Positions 1 to 6,643 of a stretch of DNA of 6,960 nucleotides are shown in pieces. The stretch comes from Gammaproteobacteria bacterium. Its GTDB lineage: Bacteria > Pseudomonadota > Gammaproteobacteria > HTCC5015. The DNA lies in NCBI GenBank assembly GCA_020630145.1, contig JAHDBX010000086.1:1-6960 (forward strand), in the 5' to 3' direction. The notes beneath the pieces were generated by a model. That model worked only from the letters and a program-made list of their open reading frames with translations. It did not search any database and was not told the DNA's origin. Position 1 is the first letter of the stretch. Each line of letters opens with the position of its first letter. The position numbers and the translations under genes were made by a program.

Positions 1-383
1 TTATCGCAACCACCGATAGTGACAACGCCATCAAAGCCTTGGCCTGCAACAACGGTTTCAATTGAGTCGGCGATGACTTCACGGGAGACGAGAGAGTATT
101 TCATGCCTTCTGTGCCCATTGAAATACCGTCTGATACGGTGATGGTATTAAAGATAATACCTTTAGAGCCAGATGCGTCAGCACCTGCTTTAGCAGAGTC
201 AGCTAATGTATTAATGTGCATATTGCACGGAGTCACCATGCTCCATGTAGAGGCAATGCCAACCTGTGGCTTTTTAAAGTCTTCGGTTTCAAAGCCTACA
301 GGGCGTAACATTGAACGTGCACCAGCACGGTCGTTGCCGTCTACAACGGCAGAAGAGAATTTGCGAATATTGTTTTTGCTCAT
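1..383 (-). CDS. ilvD: Dihydroxy-acid dehydratase, N-terminal part (runs off left edge)
   Basis: IlvD removes water from 2,3-dihydroxy-isovalerate and 2,3-dihydroxy-3-methylvalerate, the penultimate step of valine and isoleucine synthesis, in the cytoplasm. The 127 visible residues start [16 protein letters not shown] and show the hallmarks of the family. TPCN at 51-54 supplies a likely cluster cysteine (C53), [15 protein letters not shown] begins at residue 84 with a likely Mg-binding D85, and IGGCD at 123-127 is the start of the CDK signature with C126. The cysteine in TPCN suggests the three-cysteine form of the enzyme that usually holds a [2Fe-2S] cluster, whereas E. coli IlvD has a glycine there; the cluster type is inferred. 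The ATG at 381-383 fits the family N-terminus, although no clear Shine-Dalgarno precedes it. More than three quarters of the protein lies beyond position 1. The gene is divergent from tag. The family call is firm. Confidence 0.97.
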   Translation of the reverse strand, partial: MSKNNIRKFSSAVVDGNDRAGARSMLRPVGFETEDFKKPQVGIASTWSMVTPCNMHINTLADSAKAGADASGSKGIIFNTITVSDGISMGTEGMKYSLVSREVIADSIETVVAGQGFDGVVTIGGCD

Positions 384-416
384 AACAGTATTGTTTGGCT
401 AATTGATAGAGGGGGT

Positions 417-422
417 ATTATA
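417..422 (-). promoter_or_regulatory. Candidate -10 box for ilvD
   Basis: The minus strand reads a perfect TATAAT here, about 34 bases upstream of the ilvD ATG, which would give a leader of roughly 27 bases. At 17-base spacing the -35 position reads TACCAT, which is poor. The site is therefore either activator-dependent or a chance AT-rich match. I see no leader peptide or attenuator between it and the start codon. Confidence 0.35.
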
Positions 423-509
423 AAGATATTTGTTGGCAGATGGTATGTATGTGTGGCAGGATTTGCCTGTAGTTTTGTATTTTACAGAGAATGTCTGAGG
501 GGATAGATA

Positions 510-1076
510 ATGGTAAAGCGTTGTGAGTGGGCAGCTAAAGCAGGTGAGTTGGATCAAGAATATCATGATACGGAATGGGGTGTGCCTTGCTATGATGACC
601 GCATGTTGTTTGAGTTATTGATTTTGGAAGGTGCTCAAGCAGGTTTGAGTTGGTCAACCATATTGAATAAACGTGAAACCTATCGCAAGGCTTTTGATAA
701 CTTTGACGCTAAGAAAATAGCTCGCTATAGCGATAAAAAAGTCGCTAAATTATTAGAAGACCCCGGTATTGTGCGTAATAAACTAAAAGTTAATGCCACA
801 GTAGGCAATGCAAAGGCTTATCTTAAGGTAGTGAAAGAGTACGGTAGTTTTTCAGATTATATTTGGCAGTTTGTGGGCGGTAAGCCGATACAAAATAAAT
901 GGAAACGTATGGTCGATGTACCGGTTTCCACTGCTGAGTCAGATGCGATGAGCAAGGATCTGAAAAAGCGGGGCTTTAAATTTATTGGCACCACAATTTG
1001 TTATGCTTATATGCAGGCCGTCGGTATGGTTAATGACCATACGACGACATGCTTTCGATATAAGGCTTGTAAGTAA
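510..1076 (+). CDS. tag: DNA-3-methyladenine glycosylase I (Tag)
   Basis: Tag excises 3-methyladenine from alkylated DNA as the first step of base-excision repair. The 188-residue product matches the usual length (E. coli 187). It keeps the zinc-snap ligands of the family, C5, H19, H177 and C181, each shifted by one or two residues from E. coli. It also has YHDTEWGVP at 18-26, the LEGAQAGLSW pocket with E40 and W48 that reads the methylated base, and KKRGFKFIGTTICYAYMQA near residues 152-170, followed by VNDH. A strong Shine-Dalgarno (TGAGGGGA, 496-503) lies 7 bases before the ATG and fixes the start. The promoter is not obvious: the upstream region has a TTGGCA at 433-438 but no good -10 at normal spacing. 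The gene stands alone on the plus strand, divergent from ilvD and converging on the membrane-protein pair with 11 bases between stops. Confidence 0.97.
   Translation: MVKRCEWAAKAGELDQEYHDTEWGVPCYDDRMLFELLILEGAQAGLSWSTILNKRETYRKAFDNFDAKKIARYSDKKVAKLLEDPGIVRNKLKVNATVGNAKAYLKVVKEYGSFSDYIWQFVGGKPIQNKWKRMVDVPVSTAESDAMSKDLKKRGFKFIGTTICYAYMQAVGMVNDHTTTCFRYKACK
1024..1042. repeat. Perfect 7-bp inverted repeat inside the tag 3' end
   Basis: GTATGGT (1024-1030) and ACCATAC (1036-1042) are exact reverse complements around a 5-base loop, TAATG. The hairpin lies in the codons for the conserved GMVNDHT stretch, about 35 bases before the tag stop and about 45 bases beyond the stop of the opposing gene at 1088. 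No T-run follows on either strand, so it does not look like an intrinsic terminator. It may slow transcription between the converging genes or be a coding coincidence. Confidence 0.4.
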
Positions 1077-1087
1077 AAGGTAAAGGC

Positions 1088-1780
1088 TTAGAAACGTGCT
1101 TTAAAGCCAATGGCAAGGTTGCTACCATCAATTTCTGTTACGGCATTGCCTTGTGTATCGGTGATAGACGTTTTGGCATCAAAGCTAATGTTTTCATATG
1201 TAAATGCAAATGAGCAGCATCTTGAGAAAAAGTAGCTCGCTTTTACAACAGCGCCAGTGGTACTGTCCATCGCTATTTTTTCTACAATATTGTCATTCTC
1301 ATATTTTACTTCGATATCATCACTTCCATAATGCACGATGCCAGCACCAAGGTGTAGTTTGCCTGTATTGTAAAAAGGTATGACCTGAATGCCATAAGGT
1401 GCATAACTTGCTCGGTTAAAGTTTTGTGAATCATCGTCGCAGGTGTCAGAGGAGCTAAATAAGCACTCGATGCTATCAATTAACTCGTTTATGGTTTCAA
1501 TAATATTACTTGAGTTATCTGAGCCTATGTTGGAAAGGCGGTTAACTAAAGAGACATCTGTACCAAAACGTGGGCTGATATTAAATTGATAACCAAACTC
1601 GATTGTCGTTGCATCTTGTAAAGATAAGCCTTGTACGTTGCTTGGGTTTCTGACATTAACGTTTAGTGCCTCATCGTCGCCACTAATGGGGAGGTTGATG
1701 CCAAGAATAAAATCATTGTCTAGAGCTAAAACGGTACTAGGTAATAATGCCAGCATGAAAAGTGCGGCTAAGATTCTCAT
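1088..1780 (-). CDS. Secreted outer-membrane beta-barrel protein, paralogue 2 (230 aa)
   Basis: I do not recognise a named family. The product begins with a clear signal peptide (MRILAALFMLALLPSTVLA, cleavage likely after A19). The remainder alternates polar and apolar residues as in beta strands and ends in NLAIGFKARF, a terminal-phenylalanine strand of the kind read by the BAM insertion machinery. A barrel of about eight strands (OmpW or OmpA-domain size) is therefore inferred. It is clearly related to the upstream gene: both have N-V-N-x-R-x-P-S-x-V, GYQF-x-I-x-P-x-FGTD, APYGIQV-x-P and the same C-terminus. Cysteines C106, C114 (CX7C) and C188-C189 are shared with the paralogue and probably form disulfides in the envelope. 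AAGGA at 1788-1792 lies 7 bases before the ATG and supports this start. The gene is 15 bases downstream of its paralogue and almost certainly in the same transcript. No enzymatic motif is seen. Confidence 0.85.
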   Translation of the reverse strand: MRILAALFMLALLPSTVLALDNDFILGINLPISGDDEALNVNVRNPSNVQGLSLQDATTIEFGYQFNISPRFGTDVSLVNRLSNIGSDNSSNIIETINELIDSIECLFSSSDTCDDDSQNFNRASYAPYGIQVIPFYNTGKLHLGAGIVHYGSDDIEVKYENDNIVEKIAMDSTTGAVVKASYFFSRCCSFAFTYENISFDAKTSITDTQGNAVTEIDGSNLAIGFKARF

Positions 1781-1795
1781 ATGAATGTCCTTATA

Positions 1796-2482
1796 TTAAA
1801 AGCGTGCTTTAAAACCAATGGCCACGTTACTGCCGTCAACTATATTAGTTGTATTGCCTGCAATGTCAGTCACATTATTTTTTGATTCGAATTCTACATC
1901 TTCATACGTTAATGTAAGGGCACAACAGTTTGAGAAGTAGTAGTTGGCTTTGCCGACTATGCCAGTAGCGCTCTTAAATGCAATATGATCGGTTGTTTCA
2001 TCTTCATATTTAACAACAATACTTTCGCTATTATAAAAAACGGCGCCTAAACCAAGGTGAAAGCGTTTGCCTGTATATGTTGGCACGACTTGAATGCCAT
2101 AGGGCGCGAATTTTGCATTTTTAAATGTTAGACCTTCATCATCGCAAGAGCCAATAAAGCCAAGGAAGCAGTCGAAGATGGAGTCAAATAGGCTGCTAAT
2201 AATGTCATCAGATTCACCTGTCGCTGAAAAGCGATAAACAAATGATAGGTCAGTGCCAAATTTGGGTGCAATGTCAAATTGGTAGCCTAATTCTAGAGTG
2301 GTAGGACGTTGAAAAGATAGGCCTCTTACTTCACTGGGTGTTCTTGTGTTGACATTAATTTTTTGATCTTTGCTGCTTAGTGGTAAATTTAAACTGAAGT
2401 ACACATAGTCATCTTCATAAGCTAGAAGTGTTTGAGGTAAAAGAATGATGAGTAATAGTAAAAAAGAGGAAATACGTTTCAT
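1796..2482 (-). CDS. Secreted outer-membrane beta-barrel protein, paralogue 1 (228 aa)
   Basis: This is the first gene of the tandem pair. A signal peptide with a leucine-rich core (residues 4-20, cleavage likely after A21 in the LLA-YEDD context) leads into a mature protein of about 207 residues with amphipathic strand patterns. Examples are DYVYFSLNLPLS, TTLELGYQFDI, APYGIQVVPTY, FHLGLGAVFY and the last strand NVAIGFKARF. C105 and C113 form a CX7C pair inside the most variable and acidic segment (about residues 86-120), and C186-C187 are adjacent. All four are matched in the downstream copy. The fold is inferred; transport, adhesion or structural roles cannot be told apart from the sequence. 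GGAAG at 2490-2494, 7 bases before the ATG, is a modest ribosome-binding site. A good sigma-70 promoter lies about 60 bases upstream. Base composition and codon use look like the neighbours, so there is no visible sign of recent transfer. Confidence 0.85.
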   Translation of the reverse strand: MKRISSFLLLLIILLPQTLLAYEDDYVYFSLNLPLSSKDQKINVNTRTPSEVRGLSFQRPTTLELGYQFDIAPKFGTDLSFVYRFSATGESDDIISSLFDSIFDCFLGFIGSCDDEGLTFKNAKFAPYGIQVVPTYTGKRFHLGLGAVFYNSESIVVKYEDETTDHIAFKSATGIVGKANYYFSNCCALTLTYEDVEFESKNNVTDIAGNTTNIVDGSNVAIGFKARF

Positions 2483-2542
2483 GTAAGGGCTTCCAATAGG
2501 TCAAAAGGCTTGTTACAGCAGAATTAATTTTATAATCATACA

Positions 2543-2570
2543 AGTATATTCACGCTTATGTAGGTTTCAA
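2543..2570 (-). promoter_or_regulatory. Sigma-70 type promoter for the membrane-protein pair
   Basis: On the minus strand TTGAAA (2565-2570) and TATACT (2543-2548) are separated by 16 bases; each hexamer matches the consensus at five of six positions. Transcription would start near 2536, leaving a leader of roughly 54 bases before the ATG at 2482. An imperfect dyad, TACGAATTCATA (2571-2582), abuts the -35 box and could be a regulator site. This is the best-looking promoter in the window. Confidence 0.6.
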
Positions 2571-2613
2571 TACGAATTCATACTTATTATGCATTGTTCT
2601 TGCACTGAGGTAT

Positions 2614-2619
2614 TATAAT
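2614..2619 (+). promoter_or_regulatory. Candidate -10 box for truC
   Basis: A perfect TATAAT lies 30 bases before the TTG start of truC and would give a leader of about 24 bases. At 17-base spacing the -35 position reads GCATTG, and neighbouring spacings are no better; there is no TGn extension. If it is real, it is a weak or assisted promoter, which suits a low-level tRNA-modifying enzyme. Confidence 0.35.
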
Positions 2620-2649
2620 GGAAGTGGGTAATTTATTTAAGTTATTGTA

Positions 2650-3357
2650 TTGTTAGAGATTATTTATAAAGACGAGCATTTAATTGCGATAAATAAGCCA
2701 GCAGGTTTGCTGGTGCACAAGAGTGCTATTGATAAGCATGAAGAGCTCAATGCTATGCACCTTTTGCGTGATCAATTGGGGCAATGGGTTTACCCTTTGC
2801 ACCGTTTAGATAAGCCTACCTCAGGTATTTTGTTGTTTGCCAGTCATGCTGATATGGCGAAAAGTATGGGGGAGTTATTTGAACAACGCATTTTGCAAAA
2901 AACGTATATGGCTGTTGTTCGAGGCTTTGCTGACCAAGCGGGCTGTATTGATTATGCTTTAAAGCCTAAAGCTGACTTTAAAAGCGATAAAAAGCGTTAT
3001 GCTAAGAAAGAAGCGCAAGAAGCTGTGACCTATTATAACTGCCTTGCTCAAGTTGAATTGCCTTATGAGGTTGATAAATATCCAACTTCTCGTTATTCAT
3101 TATTAGAATTAAAGCCTAAGACGGGGCGCAAGCATCAGTTGCGTAGGCACTTAAAACATATTAACCACCCTATTATTGGGGATACCCATTATGGCAAAGG
3201 GCCGCATAACCGCTTTTTTAAAGCGCACTTTGATTGCGGGCGTTTGCTGCTGGCGGCAACAGCTTTGGTTTTTCAACATCCTGTAACAGAAAAAGAAATT
3301 GTGATAGAGGCGGGGGTTGATAAGGACTTTCAGAACGTTATAAATGTTTTTAAATAA
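2650..3357 (+). CDS. truC: tRNA pseudouridine-65 synthase (TruC, RluA family)
   Basis: TruC converts uridine 65 in the acceptor/T-stem region of certain tRNAs to pseudouridine. The 235-residue product follows E. coli TruC (260 aa), lacking only its C-terminal extension. It shows the N-terminus MLEIIYKDEHLIAINKPAG, the catalytic motif HRLDKPTSG with D54 (same position as in E. coli), the active-site tyrosine Y86 in QKTYMAVVRG, and ELKPKTGRKHQLRRHL at 153-168 with R165. The TSRYSLLELKPKTGRKHQLRRHL block and the opening residues point to TruC rather than RluA, RluC or RluD. No S4 domain is present. Translation must begin at TTG 2650: an in-frame stop lies at 2638-2640, no ATG or GTG comes between, and the next in-frame ATG (codon 36) would cut off conserved sequence. 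No good Shine-Dalgarno precedes it, so expression is probably low. The gene is divergent from the membrane-protein pair and convergent with rnd. Confidence 0.93.
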   Translation: MLEIIYKDEHLIAINKPAGLLVHKSAIDKHEELNAMHLLRDQLGQWVYPLHRLDKPTSGILLFASHADMAKSMGELFEQRILQKTYMAVVRGFADQAGCIDYALKPKADFKSDKKRYAKKEAQEAVTYYNCLAQVELPYEVDKYPTSRYSLLELKPKTGRKHQLRRHLKHINHPIIGDTHYGKGPHNRFFKAHFDCGRLLLAATALVFQHPVTEKEIVIEAGVDKDFQNVINVFK

Positions 3358-3391
3358 ACGCTTCCATTTTTAGCTGCGTTAGTAGTAACCT

Positions 3392-4540
3392 TTATTGAAA
3401 ATCAATTTTTTTATTGTTATTAATTTTAATGGTTGAACGACCTTCGAGAAAATCTACGATGGCTTTGCCAGCAATATCGTATAGCCACTTTTGTTTAATC
3501 AGTTTTAAGTCACGGTTGCCGGTAACGAGTTTTTCTAATTCTTTGCGTGTTGCAATATTGTTTTGTGAAACTTGGTTTTCTTCTGCTTTCAGTTTGATGA
3601 TGGCCGTGATAATGTCAATTTGGGCGCTTTGTTCAGAAGACACTTTTATACGGTTTGTTGTTTCTGGCCATAACTCTTTAGGAACGGCTTTACCTAATTC
3701 AATGAGTTCTAAAAAACTACTGTAGCTTTTTTGGTACTTTTCTATGCCGCGTATGCTATCGAGCTCAGCTGTGCTGTTTGGCATAATGCGTGCAAGGTCG
3801 AATACCACTTCATCTTGTACTATCCATTTGCGCGGTAGGTTTTTTTCTATAGCGCGTTCTTCGCGCCAACGAGCTATGTGTTGCAATACAGAGAGTTGTA
3901 CGCCGCGTAATTTGTTACTGTATTTAACGCGTTGCCAAATGTCATCGACATTGGTTTCGTAGCTATCATTGCTCACTAAGCGTTGCGTGTTTTGTTGCAT
4001 CCAATCCAGCCTGTTTTGTTCGCTTAAGGTTTTATAGATGATTGGGTAGGCTTGTAATAAATACAATACGTCATTGGCGGCATATTGTATCTGCTTATCG
4101 TGTAGTGGGCGTTGCTCCCAGTTTGTACGGCTTTGACCTTTGTCTAATTCGGTATGTAAAATGGTTTTAATTAAGTTGGCATAGCCTAGTTGGTCACCAT
4201 AACCTAGTAGTGAAGCCGCTATTTGTGTGTCGAAAATATTTTGCGGTACTGCTTTGCGGAGCAGGTAAAAAATTTCTAGGTCTTGGCTGGCAGCATGAAA
4301 AACTTTAACGATATTGTCATTGTAAATAATATCGAGTAGTGGCTCGATATCGTTGATAGCCAATGGATCAATGCAAACGAGCGTGTCTTCTGTTGCTACT
4401 TGAATTAAGCATAGCTTGGGGTGATAGGTTTTTTCACGAATAAACTCTGTATCTAATGCTAGCACAGAGGTGTTTTGTATCTTTTGACAGTAAGCTGATA
4501 ATTGCTCAGCGGTATTAATAAATTGTATGTCAGTTTGCAT
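3392..4540 (-). CDS. rnd: Ribonuclease D, 3'-5' exonuclease
   Basis: RNase D trims the 3' ends of tRNA precursors and other small structured RNAs. The 382-residue product (E. coli 375) has the full DEDDy exonuclease site: D30 and E32 in LALDTEF, D87 in FHAASQDLE, and Y153 and D157 in QYAANDVLYL. An HRDC nucleic-acid-binding domain follows from about residue 210 (LRGVQLSVLQHIARWREERA), then a second helical HRDC-like region. The last dozen residues are rich in lysine and asparagine. The ATG at 4538-4540 lies just after the rep stop (TAA-ATT-ATG) with no Shine-Dalgarno of its own. Translation is therefore probably coupled to rep, and no separate promoter is needed. The gene ends 34 bases from the truC stop, converging on it. 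No key residue is missing. Confidence 0.96.
   Translation of the reverse strand: MQTDIQFINTAEQLSAYCQKIQNTSVLALDTEFIREKTYHPKLCLIQVATEDTLVCIDPLAINDIEPLLDIIYNDNIVKVFHAASQDLEIFYLLRKAVPQNIFDTQIAASLLGYGDQLGYANLIKTILHTELDKGQSRTNWEQRPLHDKQIQYAANDVLYLLQAYPIIYKTLSEQNRLDWMQQNTQRLVSNDSYETNVDDIWQRVKYSNKLRGVQLSVLQHIARWREERAIEKNLPRKWIVQDEVVFDLARIMPNSTAELDSIRGIEKYQKSYSSFLELIELGKAVPKELWPETTNRIKVSSEQSAQIDIITAIIKLKAEENQVSQNNIATRKELEKLVTGNRDLKLIKQKWLYDIAGKAIVDFLEGRSTIKINNNKKIDFQ
3394..3412 (+). terminator. Weak AT-rich hairpin with T-run after truC
   Basis: ATTGA-AAA-TCAAT (3394-3406) forms a 5-bp stem with a 3-base loop, and the T-run continues to 3412. It begins 37 bases beyond the truC stop and overlaps the last codons of the opposing rnd gene. 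The stem holds one G-C pair, so it would be a poor intrinsic terminator. I list it because nothing better is visible for truC. Confidence 0.25.
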
Positions 4541-4543
4541 AAT

Positions 4544-6559
4544 TTAGTTGTCGAGCATGGCTTTTAATGATGCGATGCTGGACTGTCCTCTTTCTTTACG
4601 TTCTTCGGGTGAACGGTCTTCTTTTCCATGCCAGTCTATATCATCTTCGGGTAGTTCGCTGATAAATCGACTGGGGTCGGTATCATGCCATTCGCCAGCA
4701 CGTTTACGTTTCTTTGCATAAGTAATATATAAGCGTTGCTGGGCGCGAGTAATGGCGACATAAGCAAGGCGACGTTCTTCTTGTATTTGTTCATCTTCAG
4801 TACTATTAAAGTGAGGCAGTACACCTTCTTCCATACCTACAACAAATACATTGGTAAACTCTAAACCTTTAGCGGCATGAACGGTCATAAGTTGTATGCC
4901 TTTATTCTCATCATCTTCTTGTTTGTCAAGAATGTCGAGCAAAGAGAGTTTATCCACCAGTTTTTTTAAGCTAAATTCTTCTGGGTCGTCAGCGCGCAGG
5001 CGCATTTGTTTTACCCACTCTAATAAGGACTGCACATTCTCAATGCGGCTTTCCGCCTGCTTGGCTTCTTTCGTTACCATGAGTAACCAGCCTTCGTAAT
5101 CAATTTCTTTTAAGAGCTGTTGAATAAGGTCGTCGGGGCGGCCGTCTTCTGTTTTGTCAAAAAATAATTCAATTAAGCTAACAAAAGTAGATAGCCTGTT
5201 ATAAGCACTGTCGCCTAATACACTTCTGGCATTAGGATTTTGTGCTGCTTCCAGTAATGAACAGTCTTCTTGCTTGCTAAAGTTAGCCAGTTTTTCTAAT
5301 GTTTTTGCACCAATTTCACGACGCGGCGTATTCACTACGCGTAAGAAAGCCGTATCGTCATTAGGGTTACATAGCAGGCGCAAATATGAAAGCACGTCTT
5401 TGATTTCGCTACGCTCAAAAAAAGAGGTGCCGCCACTAACCTGATAGGGCAGGCTATGCACACGTAATGCGCTTTCTATTAAACGTGACTGGTGATTGCT
5501 GCGATAAAGTATGGCGAAGTCGTCGTTTTGTTGTCCTTTTTGAAACTTGAGATGCAGTATTTCAGCAACGACACGTTCAGCTTCGTCTTCTGGGTTTTCA
5601 CAGGGGTAAATTTCTAAGCGGTCACCGTGACCTAATGCCGACCATAATTTCTTATCGAAATCATGTGGATTATTACTGATTACGGCATTGGCACATTGTA
5701 GTATGCGGCCCATACTGCGGTAGTTTTGTTCAAGTTTAATCAGCTCTATGCTGGGGAAATCGTCGCGTAAACGCACAAGGTTTTCTGGTTTAGCACCACG
5801 CCATGCATAAATAGATTGGTCATCATCGCCAACGGCGGTTAATACAGATTTGCCGCCTAGTAATATTTTAATAAGTTCGTATTGGCAGTTATTGGTGTCT
5901 TGGTATTCGTCGACGAGTAAGTACTGAATACGTTGCTGCCATTCTTCGCAGACCAGCTGAAATTTTGAGAGTAGCTGCACGGTTTGATAAATCAGGTCAT
6001 CAAAATCAACGGCGTTATACGCTTTTAACTGTTCCTGATAGCGCGCGTATAGCAAGGCTGTCGCGGTGTCTTGGGCATCTTCTGCTTGTTGTATGGCGGC
6101 TTGCGGCGATATTAGGTCATTTTTCAATGCGGATATGGCCCACAGTGCATTGGCTTCATCGCCCTGAAAACCGTGTGTTTCCTGGCGTAATAGTTCACCG
6201 GTTATTTGTTGTGCGTCGCTGCTGTCTAAAATGGTGAAATTGGCGCGGTATTCCAGTTTGCTATGTGGTTTATTGCATTCTTCGCGCAGTATTTTTAGGC
6301 CAAGCGTATGAAATGTTGAAATATTTAATTGCCCGGCTAGCTTGCTGTCTATTGAGGTTTTAAGTCGGTTGCGCATTTCGCGTGCGGCTTTATTGGTAAA
6401 TGTCACCGCAAAAATAGATTCAGCAGGCACCCCTTTTTGTAATAAGCCAATAATTTTCTCGGTAATAACACGTGTTTTACCGCTGCCAGCGCCTGCAAGT
6501 AACAGACAGTGTTGTTGCGTAAGCTTTACGGCTTGTTTTTGTTGTGGGTTGAGTTCCAA
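4544..6559 (-). CDS. rep: ATP-dependent DNA helicase Rep (superfamily 1A, 3'-5')
   Basis: Rep unwinds DNA 3' to 5', clears proteins ahead of the replication fork and helps restart stalled forks. The 671 residues match E. coli Rep (673) over the whole length. Visible motifs are the Q-motif region LNPQQKQAV (3-11), Walker A AGAGSGKT (22-29, K28), TFTNKAAREM (53-62), Walker B DEYQDTN (217-223), GDDDQSIYAWRGA (244-256), LEQNYRS (276-282), TVHAAKGLEF (559-568) and RLAYVAITRAQ (597-607, arginine R605). The 2B-domain segment SGGTSFFERSEIKD (375-388) and the C-terminal GQSSIASLKAML, which corresponds to the Rep tail that contacts the replicative helicase, favour Rep over UvrD or PcrA. The start is TTG at 6557-6559: the frame is open upstream to a stop at 6602-6604 but holds no ATG or GTG, and TTG-GAA-CTC-AAC aligns with the E. 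coli start. No clear Shine-Dalgarno is seen. rnd follows after one codon. Confidence 0.97.
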   Translation of the reverse strand: MELNPQQKQAVKLTQQHCLLLAGAGSGKTRVITEKIIGLLQKGVPAESIFAVTFTNKAAREMRNRLKTSIDSKLAGQLNISTFHTLGLKILREECNKPHSKLEYRANFTILDSSDAQQITGELLRQETHGFQGDEANALWAISALKNDLISPQAAIQQAEDAQDTATALLYARYQEQLKAYNAVDFDDLIYQTVQLLSKFQLVCEEWQQRIQYLLVDEYQDTNNCQYELIKILLGGKSVLTAVGDDDQSIYAWRGAKPENLVRLRDDFPSIELIKLEQNYRSMGRILQCANAVISNNPHDFDKKLWSALGHGDRLEIYPCENPEDEAERVVAEILHLKFQKGQQNDDFAILYRSNHQSRLIESALRVHSLPYQVSGGTSFFERSEIKDVLSYLRLLCNPNDDTAFLRVVNTPRREIGAKTLEKLANFSKQEDCSLLEAAQNPNARSVLGDSAYNRLSTFVSLIELFFDKTEDGRPDDLIQQLLKEIDYEGWLLMVTKEAKQAESRIENVQSLLEWVKQMRLRADDPEEFSLKKLVDKLSLLDILDKQEDDENKGIQLMTVHAAKGLEFTNVFVVGMEEGVLPHFNSTEDEQIQEERRLAYVAITRAQQRLYITYAKKRKRAGEWHDTDPSRFISELPEDDIDWHGKEDRSPEERKERGQSSIASLKAMLDN

Positions 6560-6593
6560 GGGATTGTATGCAGCGCTAATAAAAAGATTCGCG

Positions 6594-6623
6594 ATTTTAC
6601 ACTATTGCCGACGGATATGTTGA
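6594..6623 (-). promoter_or_regulatory. Possible promoter for rep-rnd
   Basis: In the 84-base gap upstream of rep, the minus strand reads TCAACA (6618-6623), an 18-base spacer and TAAAAT (6594-6599), four and five matches to the consensus hexamers respectively. Transcription would begin near 6587, giving a leader of about 28 bases. No terminator is visible between the upstream ligase-family gene and rep, so read-through from that gene is an equally good explanation for rep expression. Confidence 0.3.
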
Positions 6624-6643
6624 GGGGAAATATGGCAGGGATG

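Noticed and set aside
19..402. Open frame of 127 codons on the plus strand
   Set aside because: It is antisense to ilvD, whose minus-strand frame carries recognisable conserved motifs; the plus-strand translation resembles nothing.
2483..2649. A small gene or non-coding RNA in the divergent region
   Set aside because: The 167 bases are AT-rich with promoter-like boxes but no open frame with a ribosome-binding site and no stable stem-loop.
3357..3380. AACGC/GCGTT inverted repeat just after truC as a terminator
   Set aside because: The stem is 5 bp with a 14-base loop, inner bases do not pair, and no T-run follows.
3414..3962. Two plus-strand open frames (3414-3725 and 3744-3962)
   Set aside because: Both lie antisense within rnd, which is unambiguous; their products are serine-rich low-information sequences typical of shadow frames.
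4636..5099. Short open frames on both strands at 4636-4824 and 4896-5099
   Set aside because: Both overlap the rep coding region, including motifs V and VI; no ribosome-binding site or recognisable protein.
4544..6559. UvrD or PcrA instead of Rep
   Set aside because: The overall length, the SGGTSFF-x-R-x-EIKD segment, the EERRLAYVAITRAQ context and the GQSS-x-A-x-LKAM C-terminus follow Rep more closely.
5965..6623. Plus-strand open frames at 5965-6237 and 6342-6623
   Set aside because: Antisense to the N-terminal third of rep, including Walker A; no homology seen.
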